A stretch of 64,000 nt of DNA from Aliicoccus persicus (GCF_900110815.1 NZ_FOIT01000002.1:103825-167824); one strand, 5' to 3'. Shown: positions 1 through 8,523, counted from the first letter of the stretch. Notes: a model not told the origin generated them from the sequence alone. Numbers and translations are program-made.

Positions 1-714
1 TTGTTATTTACGTTGCCACTGCTCAGAGAAGATTCTAAGATCATCATCGAATCAACACTCGAATCAACGGGCTATATTGATCTGACTATCGACACGCTAA
101 GAGATTTCAACGTCACAATAAACAGAAACACTTATGAAGATTACGATGTGCCCGGCAACCAATCGTATGAAAGCATGACGTATTCAATCGAAGGTGATTA
201 CTCACAAGCTGCATTTTTCCTTGTTGCCAATCAACTGGGTCACGACATTGAATTACAAGGTTTAAAAGAAGATAGTAAACAAAGCGATAAAGAACTAATC
301 AACTTCTTAAATATTTTAAATACAACAACAGAGGCAGTGACGCTCGATGGTTCAAACTGCCCAGACGTTATTCCTGCACTTACACTCGCATGTGCACTAG
401 CGAATCATCCGACAACAATTATCAATGTTGGACGTCTGCGCATAAAAGAGTGTGATCGCTTAAATGCGACCGTCACTGAATTGAATAAGCTTGGTGCTAA
501 TACGATCGAACATGAGGCGTCGATTGAAGTGCACCCGGTGAAATCGTTAAAGGGTAACGTCGAAGTAGAAAGTTATAACGACCACCGCATGGCAATGATG
601 TTGGCGATCGCAGGTACGGTTTGTGACGGACCAATTATGATTAATGAAGCGGAGTCTGTGAACAAATCATTCCCGACATTTTGGGATGTTTTTCAAGAAT
701 TGAAGGAAAATTAA
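1..714 (+). CDS. aroA: EPSP synthase, C-terminal part (cut by window start)
   Basis: 3-phosphoshikimate 1-carboxyvinyltransferase, which moves enolpyruvyl from PEP onto shikimate-3-phosphate on the way to chorismate, in the cytosol. The 237 visible residues carry GDYSQAAFF (about 65-73), RIKECDR (147-153) and NDHRMAMM (193-200), all typical of the C-terminal EPSP domain. The frame is already open at base 1 and the first residues align inside the family (usual length about 430 aa), so the TTG at base 1 is not the start. The next gene is rlmH, 254 bp downstream. Identification is secure; only the missing N-terminus is unseen. Confidence 0.93.
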   Translation: MLFTLPLLREDSKIIIESTLESTGYIDLTIDTLRDFNVTINRNTYEDYDVPGNQSYESMTYSIEGDYSQAAFFLVANQLGHDIELQGLKEDSKQSDKELINFLNILNTTTEAVTLDGSNCPDVIPALTLACALANHPTTIINVGRLRIKECDRLNATVTELNKLGANTIEHEASIEVHPVKSLKGNVEVESYNDHRMAMMLAIAGTVCDGPIMINEAESVNKSFPTFWDVFQELKEN

Positions 715-750
715 AAATAAGTTTCAACAATGGTATGTGAGTTGTTAACA

Positions 751-842
751 TGTGGATAACGTGGATAAATGTGTGCAAATCTATAGAAAACATGGTTTTA
801 TCGTCATGAAACTGTGAATAACTCTGTGGACAATGTTGATAA
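751..842 (-). promoter_or_regulatory. Cluster of five DnaA-box-like 9-mers
   Basis: On the plus strand the 9-mers are TGTGGATAA (751-759, exact complement of the TTATCCACA consensus), CGTGGATAA (760-768), TGTGAATAA (813-821), TGTGGACAA (825-833) and TGTTGATAA (834-842). The last four each differ from consensus at one base. All point the same way and they form two head-to-tail pairs, followed by AT-rich sequence up to rlmH. The matches are seen directly. Whether this is an origin, a DnaA titration site or a DnaA-controlled promoter for rlmH is inference. Confidence 0.6.
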
Positions 843-968
843 GTGTGTGGGTGATATTGAAAGTTTGTTGAGAATTTTATTGTGTTGAAAATTTCACAGA
901 GTAAATATGTGTATAAAAGTTACAGTCATTATTAATAAAAAATGTTTGAATTGTTAGAGGTTAAAAAT

Positions 969-1448
969 ATGAAAATCACGTTGATCACCGTCGGAAAATT
1001 AAAGGAAAAATATTGGATAGCCGCTGTAAAAGAATATGAGAAGCGGTTGAGTGGCTATGCGAAAGTGAATTTGATTGAAGTAGCCGATGAGAAAGAGCCA
1101 AATAATGCGAATTCAGCTGATATAGAGATTGTTAAAAATAAAGAAGCAGAAAGAATTTTGAGTAAAATAAAAGATACCCAACACGTTGCGACGATGGAGA
1201 TTGAAGGTACGTCGTATACAAGTGAGGGACTTGCTAAAGAATATGAACGCTGGATGAATCAAGGAAAAAGTGATGTTGTGTTTGTTATTGGTGGAAGTAA
1301 CGGGATTGGAGATTCTGTGAAGCAAAGAAGTAACCAGCAGATCAGTTTCGGTAAGCTGACATTCCCCCATCAGATGATGAAAGTGTTTTTGCTGGAACAG
1401 TTATTCCGAGTGAATAAGATTATTAAAAATGAAGCGTATCATCGTTAG
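969..1448 (+). CDS. rlmH: 23S rRNA (pseudouridine1915-N3)-methyltransferase RlmH
   Basis: SPOUT-class methyltransferase that methylates pseudouridine 1915 in helix 69 of 23S rRNA. It is the orfX of staphylococci, whose 3' end is the SCC integration site. The protein has the knotted AdoMet motif [10 protein letters not shown] (about 100-109), the TFPHQMM segment and the C-terminus EAYHR. The start at 969 follows AGAGG and gives 159 aa, the family length; the ATG at 942 would add nine residues without a good ribosome site. The stop codon lies inside the first att-like sequence (1431-1456), as expected for the SCC target. Confidence 0.97.
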   Translation: MKITLITVGKLKEKYWIAAVKEYEKRLSGYAKVNLIEVADEKEPNNANSADIEIVKNKEAERILSKIKDTQHVATMEIEGTSYTSEGLAKEYERWMNQGKSDVVFVIGGSNGIGDSVKQRSNQQISFGKLTFPHQMMKVFLLEQLFRVNKIIKNEAYHR

Positions 1449-1583
1449 TGCGTGTTAAGACACAATACGCAATGTGGTAACTAGAAGCTTATCATCGTTA
1501 GTGCGTGTTTCCTAAAATTATTTATGATGATTTGAAGCTTATCACAAGGAGTGCGTGTTAAGACACAATACGCACATGTGGTA
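1431..1583 (+). repeat. Three near-tandem SCC-type att sequences at the rlmH 3' end
   Basis: Three related 26-bp sequences lie at 1431-1456, 1484-1509 and 1534-1559. The first two read GAAGC(G/T)TATCATCGTTAG followed by TGCGTGTT; the third has TATCACAAGGAG in the core. The first encodes the RlmH end EAYHR-stop, the second encodes it again, and the third encodes EAYHK. Copies 1 and 3 are also followed by the same roughly 24-bp tail (1457-1480 and 1560-1583). This is the pattern left when SCC-type elements insert in rlmH and regenerate its end. No ccr gene is present in the window. Confidence 0.75.
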
Positions 1584-1626
1584 ATCAGAGACATACCATC
1601 GTTGAATCAACAGAAAGGAAAACTAA

Positions 1627-2154
1627 ATGAACGAACAACGTGTTTTACAAAATATTGAAGATTGGGTGAGAGCCGAACTTGAATATGAGAAATTTTTAAA
1701 AAGAGCCGTTGAACTTGCTGAAGATGGTCTAAATAGTGGTAATCAGCCGTTTGGCTCGTTGCTTGTTGATAGGGCTGGAAATATTTTATTTGAAGATCAT
1801 AACCGTGACAACACAGAAAATCCGACAGCGCATCCTGAACTTGCAATCAGCAGGTGGGCAGCGCGTAATTTGAGTGAGGAAGAACGCCGTGAAGCGGTTG
1901 TGTATACATCCGGGGAACACTGTCCGATGTGTTCAACTTCCCATGCATTAGTTGGTCTTGGAAAAATTGTGTATGTAAGCTCATCGGCACAGTTGTCAGA
2001 GTGGCTGAGTGAGTTGGGTGTTGAACCCGCTTCCTACAGCGTAAAGTCTATTCAGGAAATGATACCCGGTGCCGATGTGGAAGGCCCCCACGAAAAATTT
2101 AGTCAACAGGTAAAAGCGTTACATGAGCGCTATCATACCAAAAATAAAGAATAA
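1627..2154 (+). CDS. Cytidine/deoxycytidylate-family nucleoside deaminase
   Basis: Zinc-dependent deaminase of the CDA superfamily acting on a nucleoside, nucleotide or free base; the substrate cannot be read from sequence. HPE (69-71) replaces the usual HAE, with the catalytic Glu kept, and the two other zinc ligands are Cys99 and Cys102 in EHCPMC. Length is 175 aa. The first 20 or so residues (MNEQRVLQNIEDWV) are not normal for this family but match the N-terminus of the HD-domain protein at 26113, so the gene looks chimeric. GAAAGGA lies just upstream. It follows the att cluster directly, so it may be element cargo. Confidence 0.85.
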   Translation: MNEQRVLQNIEDWVRAELEYEKFLKRAVELAEDGLNSGNQPFGSLLVDRAGNILFEDHNRDNTENPTAHPELAISRWAARNLSEEERREAVVYTSGEHCPMCSTSHALVGLGKIVYVSSSAQLSEWLSELGVEPASYSVKSIQEMIPGADVEGPHEKFSQQVKALHERYHTKNKE

Positions 2155-2156
2155 CT

Positions 2157-2191
2157 AATAAGGGCGATGTGAACACACATCGCTCTTATTT
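2157..2191. terminator. Bidirectional intrinsic terminator
   Basis: Inverted repeat AATAAGGGCGATGTG / CACATCGCTCTTATT with a 4-base loop and A/T-rich flanks on both sides. It lies between the convergent deaminase and XRE-TPR genes and can serve both. Confidence 0.8.
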
Positions 2192-2199
2192 ATATGAAT

Positions 2200-3447
2200 T
2201 TAAATGTCTGCAGCGTTATCTTCTTCTATCATCGATTTAATGCGACGATACTCTTCTGCATAGAGTGAGTTTCTTAAATCTCCTAAAGATTCTTCAACGC
2301 GTTTAATCTCCTGTTTTGCTTCATTGATGTTCCTGAGGCGATATAACGACAGTGCATAGACAAGAGAGCGTACTTCTCTCGTGATTCTGTCAATTGGGTG
2401 TGTTGCCTGCTTGAAGTCATAAATATCCAAGTCAAAATTATCTATGATATCTTGATATTGCCCTCGAACATATAACAATTCAAGCTCAGTTTGCTGCTTC
2501 GTTTTCCGCAGCCATTCGCTGTCTTCATCTAAAGTTTCAATGGTATTTATACGCTTCTGATAATTTGTTAGGCGCGTCTCAAGAATATCAGGTGAATCCA
2601 ATAAGTAATACTTATAATAAAACTCGTCTTCATCCATGAACTCGACTTTACTGTTGTTGTTTGGTATAAACTTCAAATATTCTTTCAGCTTTTTGGCATA
2701 CTCCATTTTTTTATCTGTTTCATCTTTAAACGTATAGTAAAGAATTAAAAATCGAATCGTATCATAATAATGTTGAAAATATAACTGTTCAAAAGATAAT
2801 GCTTCAACCTTTAATGAGTAGTCGACAAATTGATCATGATCTTCTACGGCGCTGGACAGTATACTCGCAATAGAATAATACTGAACTTCAATCCTTCTGT
2901 CATACCGGGCAAAATTTAATATGCTGTCTTTGTGATGTTCCAATGTTTTTAGTGCATCATTGTACTCCAGTGCAAACATTTTGGAGATAGAATGGTTCAG
3001 CAGTTCACGAATAGATAAGTGTGTGAGTCCAAGTTCACTAAAACGTTTATAAATCATCTCATGCAGGGCATCCGCCTCATCATTTTTTTGGTGAAATCTG
3101 TAATAGTATCTCAGGATTTCCAACAGTTTTATACCGTCTTCGTTAGGAAAAATACGTTCTACATTGGGTTCAATCTTCTCTTTAATTTCTTCGAATGGAA
3201 AATCCTCTTTAAATCTACTAAAATAATCAGCCATTTCTTTCGTCCATGATTCATCTCCGTTTTGAGTTAAGTAAGACACAGATACACCCAGCTTACCCGC
3301 GATATGTTCAAGTGTCTCCATAGAAGGAGCTGACTTATCATTTTCAATTAAGCTGAGCATGCCCTTTGTTAAAAAGCCCTCTGTTATATCTGTTTGAGTA
3401 AGTTTGCGTTCTTTTCTCAACTGTTTAATCCGAGCTCCGATAGACAA
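2200..3447 (-). CDS. XRE-family regulator with TPR-like C-terminal domain (copy 1)
   Basis: Transcription regulator: an N-terminal XRE helix-turn-helix (about residues 6-62, IKQLRKERKLTQ through VSVSYL) followed by about 340 helical residues resembling the TPR domains of Rgg/PlcR-type regulators. The TTG at 3447 is preferred because GAGGTGG lies 5 bases upstream and the start then aligns with the paralogue at 44486-45730 (MSLGNRIK). The GTG at 3456 sits within that ribosome site. It is 415 aa, divergent from the ABC exporter at 3561, with two palindromic operators in the shared spacer. It probably represses the exporter and itself. Peptide sensing is possible by family analogy but no peptide gene is visible. 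Confidence 0.85.
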   Translation of the reverse strand: MSIGARIKQLRKERKLTQTDITEGFLTKGMLSLIENDKSAPSMETLEHIAGKLGVSVSYLTQNGDESWTKEMADYFSRFKEDFPFEEIKEKIEPNVERIFPNEDGIKLLEILRYYYRFHQKNDEADALHEMIYKRFSELGLTHLSIRELLNHSISKMFALEYNDALKTLEHHKDSILNFARYDRRIEVQYYSIASILSSAVEDHDQFVDYSLKVEALSFEQLYFQHYYDTIRFLILYYTFKDETDKKMEYAKKLKEYLKFIPNNNSKVEFMDEDEFYYKYYLLDSPDILETRLTNYQKRINTIETLDEDSEWLRKTKQQTELELLYVRGQYQDIIDNFDLDIYDFKQATHPIDRITREVRSLVYALSLYRLRNINEAKQEIKRVEESLGDLRNSLYAEEYRRIKSMIEEDNAADI

Positions 3448-3462
3448 ATTAACCACCTCTTT

Positions 3463-3479
3463 GTTTAATTATATTAAAC
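3463..3479. promoter_or_regulatory. Operator-like palindrome O1 of module 1
   Basis: GTTTAATTATATTAAAC, a 17-bp palindrome about a central A with one mismatched pair. It lies between the regulator start and the exporter -35. A near-identical partner lies 66 bp away at 3529-3545. Binding by the adjacent XRE-TPR protein is inferred from position and from the same arrangement at 45753/45817. Confidence 0.65.
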
Positions 3480-3485
3480 TTTTGG

Positions 3486-3514
3486 TTGACGTGCAATATT
3501 TTATCATGTAATAA
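3486..3514 (+). promoter_or_regulatory. Promoter of the ABC exporter gene
   Basis: TTGACG (3486-3491), 17 bp, TAATAA (3509-3514), a good SigA-type match. It is flanked by the two operator palindromes, O2 lying just downstream of the -10, a typical repression layout. Confidence 0.6.
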
Positions 3515-3528
3515 TGTATACATATAAA

Positions 3529-3545
3529 GTTTAATTAAATTAAAC
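3529..3545. promoter_or_regulatory. Operator-like palindrome O2 of module 1
   Basis: GTTTAATTAAATTAAAC, a perfect 17-bp palindrome with a central A, at about the transcription start of the ABC gene. It differs from O1 at one base. Confidence 0.65.
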
Positions 3546-3560
3546 ATTGGAGTTGAGTTC

Positions 3561-5132
3561 ATGATAAAACTGATGGGAGAATTATCAAAAGGCAATACAT
3601 TTTTAGTAATTCTCACACTGATATTCGTAACTATATTTGCTTTAGATGGTATTGTCTATCCTTACTTTGCAGGTGCGCTGGCCGATACCCTTGGGGAGGG
3701 GCGCTTTGATGAACTGCCAGTACTTTTATTATTTTGGTTGTTTATGTGGATACTGCTTGCTGTCGGTGGAATTGGACAGGATTATTTTTTTGGGAAGCTG
3801 CGCGCACGCATACTCACTAGACTAAAAGACACAGTATTTAAACGTGCTTACAAGCCAGCCTATAGAAAAATAGGTTCGGATAAGTTTTATGCACAGATTA
3901 CAGCAGATACAAAGCAGGTAGAAACAGATTTTGTGAATCATATGGTGATGGTCGTATTTTGTATTGCACAATCTATCATTACACTAGTATTTTTAATGAC
4001 ATTAAATTGGCAGGTAGGATTAGTATTTGTATTACTCGGATTTATTCCAGCGATTATGCCGCGTTTCACATCGAAGTGGATACAAAATAGTGCAAGTGAT
4101 TGGCAAGAGAACAATCATAAGTATTTGAACTACACGAATGAAGGACTGAATGGACGTGGTGTAATCACGCGCTTCAATGCGATTCGTTTTATCAAAGATG
4201 AAACTGTTAAGCTTTTAAATAAAGAGCAGGATAAATACTTTTGGATGCACTTTAAACAAAGTTTGTCATCGAATGGTGTGTTTATTGTATACAGTATTAC
4301 GATGATTGGATCAATTGCTTATGGAGCGTTTCAAGTATACCAGGGGAATCTGACTGTCGGGATGCTCATTACGATTATGATGGCAGCTGATAGAGTTACG
4401 TCGCCACTCGTTTTTCTTGCGAGTATTTATAACAAGATGAATGCGATGGTACCAATATTAAATAAGTTACTCTATGGTGAAAATGCAGGAGAAGTTATTG
4501 CAGATCCAGTATTTAAAGATATGGGCGGTACATTGCTGCAACTTGATAATGGTGCAATCGGATATGATGAACCGTTAGTTGAAGATCTTAATCTATCAGT
4601 AGAACCGCGGGATAAGATTTTAATACAAGGTGGCTCAGGTACAGGGAAGTCCACATTATTAAAAACACTGATGAATGAACATGAGCCGCTTCACGGCGAA
4701 GTATCATATGGCGAACAACTCGATGATAATATTGTGATGAACTTTGCAGTCGTCGAGCAGCGGCCATTCTTATTTAACCAGTCTATTCGCTATAATCTGC
4801 AACTTGGAAATGATATAAGTGATGATGTTTTAATTGAGACATTGAAGAATGTCGGTCTCGATAAGTATGCACACGATAAAGGGCTCGACTTGATCATTGG
4901 AGATGATAATCATAGACTATCCGGCGGTGAGATGAAGCGCTTAGAAGTCGCACGTGCGCTAGTGTACGGAAAAGATATTCTTGTCGTGGACGAAGCATTG
5001 TCCGGTCTCGATGATACATCTGCGCGTAAATTAAACGATCTCATCATGCGCTTCCCGGGTGCAGTCATTAATATTGAACACCATATTCCAGAAGAATTGA
5101 AAGGGAACTATAACAAAGTGATTGCGTTGTAA
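3561..5132 (+). CDS. ABC exporter half-transporter (membrane domain fused to ATPase)
   Basis: Type IV ABC exporter subunit, probably acting as a homodimer in the membrane; substrate unknown (drug, peptide or lipid). About residues 1-300 form the transmembrane domain. The ATPase follows with Walker A GGSGTGKS (357-364), signature LSGGE (453-457) and Walker B ILVVDE (473-478). At 523 aa it is slightly short for the family, mainly in the ATPase. Its start follows GGAG and an operator-controlled promoter shared with the XRE-TPR regulator. Two partial copies of its 3' end occur at 6633-7051 and 29832-29933. Confidence 0.88.
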   Translation: MIKLMGELSKGNTFLVILTLIFVTIFALDGIVYPYFAGALADTLGEGRFDELPVLLLFWLFMWILLAVGGIGQDYFFGKLRARILTRLKDTVFKRAYKPAYRKIGSDKFYAQITADTKQVETDFVNHMVMVVFCIAQSIITLVFLMTLNWQVGLVFVLLGFIPAIMPRFTSKWIQNSASDWQENNHKYLNYTNEGLNGRGVITRFNAIRFIKDETVKLLNKEQDKYFWMHFKQSLSSNGVFIVYSITMIGSIAYGAFQVYQGNLTVGMLITIMMAADRVTSPLVFLASIYNKMNAMVPILNKLLYGENAGEVIADPVFKDMGGTLLQLDNGAIGYDEPLVEDLNLSVEPRDKILIQGGSGTGKSTLLKTLMNEHEPLHGEVSYGEQLDDNIVMNFAVVEQRPFLFNQSIRYNLQLGNDISDDVLIETLKNVGLDKYAHDKGLDLIIGDDNHRLSGGEMKRLEVARALVYGKDILVVDEALSGLDDTSARKLNDLIMRFPGAVINIEHHIPEELKGNYNKVIAL

Positions 5133-5263
5133 TAATCTTTTTACAAATCCTATTCAAATTATAGAATTTTTTTAAGAATGAGAAAATAATTGTAAGACTA
5201 AAGACTCGAAATAGTTGGTAGTAATTAAAAAATATTACCTAACAAATTAGGAGGAGAATGTAT

Positions 5264-6484
5264 ATGTACAAAAAAATTTTTGATGAAGTGGTTAGCATAA
5301 TGCAAAACGACTATGCTGGCTTTATAGATAAGAATGGATGGGATAATCCAGAAAAATACAGAAAACTGGTTGAGGAGTTAGTAGAGAATAAAGAAAATGA
5401 TCAAAAGTTTATGGATATAGTTCAAGATTATCTTTTGGCTTTTAAAGATCGGCATGTATTCTTCTTAAAAAGTGAGGAAAGTGAATTGAAGGAGTACGAT
5501 GTTGGCTTTAAGGTAAGACGTTTTGAAGAACATTTGGTAGTGACTGAAGTGCTGGATGATAATCGACTTGAGGTGGGGCAGAAAATTGGATATTTGGATG
5601 ACGTACCCATCCCAGAGCTAAGTACTCGTTATCAAAGACAGCTATATTTTGAAATAAATGAACGACAGAAGTGGAATGCTCTGCTCATGAACCATGATAC
5701 ATTTGAAATCGAGGGACAAACGTATCGGTTCAAGTATTTTGACAAGAATACCTATAAACCAGTACACAAGGGAGAATTACTGAATGATGACACTTTAATA
5801 TTTACTTTTACTGATTTTATAAACAATGAGCCGGTAGACATAATAATAGATGAGTTCAAGAAGGAACTTGAAACAGTTGAGAACTTGATTATAGATATAA
5901 GAACCAATTTGGGCGGCAGCGACTTTGCCTATCATAATCTCTTGAAATATATACTTCCGGAAGGTGAAAATAGATTTTTCAATCACGAACATCGAATGAA
6001 ATTCAACCTGACCGAAAGGAACTCGGAATGGCTGATTGAACTTTATGAAGGAATGATGACGAGTGGCTCTAAACACTTGGACGGAATGGTGAAGTTCATA
6101 AAAGCCAACAGAGGTAATGGGTTTGTTCCCTTATCCGATGACTCCGATTTTACAATAATGGGAACAAGTAAACCTTCGAATATCATTGTACTCACGGATA
6201 CTTATTGCGCGAGTGCCGGTGATGTGTTTGCATTGACCGCACGATCATCGCCAAAAGTGACAATCGTTGGGCGTGACACTTTGGGGGTGTTGGACTATGC
6301 CAACTTGAACATTCGTAAATATGAAAACAAGTTCGATTTCTACTACCCTACATCCCGGTATTCAGACAAAAATGATGAAGTCGTTACCGGAAGGATTAAG
6401 CCTGATATTTATATACCATGGACACCAAAACAATTAAATGAAGACATTGATCTTATAAAAGCTTTTGAAATTATAAATAGCTAA
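5264..6484 (+). CDS. S41-type (C-terminal-processing-like) serine protease
   Basis: S41 peptidase-fold protein. The later half has the family's LIIDIRTNLGGS strand-turn and YCASAGD, whose Ser (about residue 317) is the likely nucleophile, then a GRDTLG turn. No signal peptide or clear transmembrane segment is present, so it looks cytoplasmic. The start at 5264 is chosen because AGGAGG ends 9 bases upstream; the in-frame ATG at 5258 is too close. It follows the ABC exporter by about 130 bp without a clear terminator and precedes a broken copy of the exporter's ATPase, so it may have been inserted between duplicated exporter ends. Function in the module is unknown. Confidence 0.75.
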   Translation: MYKKIFDEVVSIMQNDYAGFIDKNGWDNPEKYRKLVEELVENKENDQKFMDIVQDYLLAFKDRHVFFLKSEESELKEYDVGFKVRRFEEHLVVTEVLDDNRLEVGQKIGYLDDVPIPELSTRYQRQLYFEINERQKWNALLMNHDTFEIEGQTYRFKYFDKNTYKPVHKGELLNDDTLIFTFTDFINNEPVDIIIDEFKKELETVENLIIDIRTNLGGSDFAYHNLLKYILPEGENRFFNHEHRMKFNLTERNSEWLIELYEGMMTSGSKHLDGMVKFIKANRGNGFVPLSDDSDFTIMGTSKPSNIIVLTDTYCASAGDVFALTARSSPKVTIVGRDTLGVLDYANLNIRKYENKFDFYYPTSRYSDKNDEVVTGRIKPDIYIPWTPKQLNEDIDLIKAFEIINS

Positions 6485-6632
6485 AACCATTTTTTAAGAG
6501 ATGAATTTAAACAATATATAAGTAAGAATTAATACTTTATCTCTTTAATTGAATGCACAGTCGGTTGATAACTCTTTCATTATGTCTATTGATTTCTTAG
6601 ATGAATCAACTGAGCGTGATGTATCGCACGAA

Positions 6633-7051
6633 GAACAACTAAGTGATAATATCGTGATGAACTTCGCAGTCGTTGAGCAGCGACCATTCTTATTTAACCA
6701 ATCCATTCGCTATAATCTGCAACTTGGAAATGATATCAGTGATGATGTTTTAATTGAGACATTGAAGAATGTCGGTCTCGATAAGTATGCAAGTGAAAAA
6801 GGTTAGACTTAGTGATTGGAGATAACCACCATAGACTATCTGGCGGTGAGATGAAGCGCTTAGAAGTCGCACGTGCCTTGTTGTATGGAAAAGATATTCT
6901 TGTCGTGGACGAAGCATTGTCCGGTCTCGATGATACATCTGCGCGTAAATTAAACGATCTCATCATGCATTTCCCGGGTGCAGTTATAAATATTGAACAT
7001 CACATTCCTAATGAATTGAAAGAAAAGTATAATAAAGTGATTGCGTTATAA
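6633..7051 (+). pseudogene. Duplicated, frameshifted 3' end of the ABC exporter ATPase
   Basis: This stretch matches 4713-5132 of the intact exporter almost base for base, with a one-base deletion near 6802-6806 that shifts the frame between KYASEKG and the following LIGDNHHRLSGGE. It covers exporter residues 385-523, including signature and Walker B but not Walker A or the membrane part, so it cannot work as a transporter. Upstream, 6549-6632 is open in frame but unrelated to the exporter. The remnant suggests a second exporter copy once lay here. Confidence 0.88.
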
Positions 7052-7133
7052 ATAAAATTGTATAATAATACTGGTAATGGTTAACTGACCGTTAGAACAA
7101 TTTGGAAAAACTATCTGAGGGGAGAAAGGTTTT

Positions 7134-7520
7134 ATGAAGACTTCGCCAATTAAAAATGTCGGGCAGATTGGTATACCTGTAAAAGATATACACAGAGCAA
7201 TGGATTTTTATCAAAATAAACTGGGACTTACTATTTTATTTAACACGGATAGCATGGCGTTTTTTGACTGCGACGGATTAAGACTCATGTTGACACTTCC
7301 AGAAAAAGAGGCGTTCGATCATCCAAGTTCGGTTATTTACTTCCAAGTAGATAATATTAACGATACTTATAAGGATTTGGAAAGTAAAAATGTTGTGTTT
7401 TTAGATAAACCGCATATGGTAACCAGGATGGGACAGACTGAAACATGGATGGTATTTTTTAAAGATACAGAAGATAATACCCACGCATTGATGAGCGAAG
7501 TACAGGTGAAAGATTTTTAA
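7134..7520 (+). CDS. VOC-superfamily (glyoxalase/bleomycin-resistance fold) protein
   Basis: A 128-aa protein of the vicinal oxygen chelate fold. It opens with VGQIGIPVKDIHRAMDFYQNKLGL, the usual first beta-alpha unit, and ends with a VFFKDTEDNTHALMSE strand whose Glu is a likely metal ligand. Such proteins are metal-dependent lyases, dioxygenases or drug-binding proteins; the substrate cannot be assigned. GGGGAG lies upstream. It stands alone between the ABC pseudogene and the broken nuclease gene. Confidence 0.85.
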   Translation: MKTSPIKNVGQIGIPVKDIHRAMDFYQNKLGLTILFNTDSMAFFDCDGLRLMLTLPEKEAFDHPSSVIYFQVDNINDTYKDLESKNVVFLDKPHMVTRMGQTETWMVFFKDTEDNTHALMSEVQVKDF

Positions 7521-7547
7521 ATATGCGTCGGCAAAAGGAAAATTAGT

Positions 7548-8402
7548 ATGATAAAACTATCAGAATTTATTAAAACTCCCAATGATAAGCGTACCAAAAT
7601 TAAATTTAACATGAATCCCGCGGATGTAAATTTAAGAGCATGGGACTTCTTACTCGAAGACGATTCTGAATGGCTAATCATGAATGCCTGGAAGACAAAG
7701 CAGCCAAATAACAATCTGAACCATGCAGACTATTTAATTGCTTTAGCTCAGTACTATCCTTACGGACCGGAATACTTTGTGTTTGGCGGACTTTATCGGG
7801 TAGAAAAAAAGATCCCGGAAGTCTTTAATGATGTAGGGTACAATTTAACCCTGATGAATGACTATCAAGAATATATAAAAAGATTAATTATAAAAATTGA
7901 GAAGCCCATAGGCAGAGACGTATACAACTGAAGGTACCATACAATTCAAACGCAACTAAATCCCGAAGTTTACGAGATTGCGCCGAATATTAAACTTGGC
8001 CATGTCCCTGGTTACCAGAATGTGCGAATGAGTCATAAAGAAATGCAGCAAGTCCTCACGAGAGAGGATCCGAGTTGGAAATCAGCACTTAGTTATGTTA
8101 AGGATATTTATGTCATCACAGATAAAAGCAATGGTAAACTCTATATCGGTTCTGCGTCCGGTAATACTGATGGGATATGGCAAAGATGGGCAGGATATGC
8201 GCATTTAGAAAACCTAACAGGTGGAAACAAAGAATTTAATAATATTGTATTAAAAAATGGTAGAGCGCATATTCAAGAATACTTCCAATACTCAATTCTT
8301 GAAATCTTTGATACGAGAACTAAAAGTGAAATCATTATCGAACGTGAAAATTATTGGAAAAGTGTGTTCGACACGAAAAAACATGGAATGAATCATAACT
8401 AG
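7548..8402 (+). pseudogene. GIY-YIG nuclease-domain protein interrupted by an in-frame TGA
   Basis: Two open segments, 7548-7931 and 8022-8402, are in the same frame and separated only by the TGA at 7929-7931. The stretch between them stays open and reads like protein (RYHTIQTQLNPEVYEIAPN). Joined, they give about 284 residues. The first part is a small domain of unknown function (WLIMNAWKTKQ). The second is a GIY-YIG domain with IYVITDKSNGKLYIGSASG as the GIY...YIG pair and a Glu in IIERENYWK as a likely metal ligand. A single point mutation seems to have broken the gene; readthrough cannot be excluded. Confidence 0.8.
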
Positions 8403-8414
8403 TTAAACTTAAAT

Positions 8415-8462
8415 AAGATAACTATCTCTGCGGTCACCTTCCGCAGTGTAGTTATCTTTTAT
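8415..8462. terminator. Intrinsic terminator after the GIY-YIG gene
   Basis: Nested inverted repeat: AAGATAACTA pairs with TAGTTATCTT and, inside it, CTGCGG with CCGCAG, followed by a T run. It begins 13 bases after the nuclease stop. Confidence 0.8.
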
Positions 8463-8523
8463 ATTGAATTTATTTAATAAATATATTCCTTCCCTGTGTA
8501 TAAAATACTTATGTTATGCCGCA

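Noticed and set aside
5133-5263. Signal-peptide gene for the XRE-TPR regulator
   Set aside because: Searched by eye for a short secreted peptide near both regulators; none with a ribosome site and hydrophobic signal was found.
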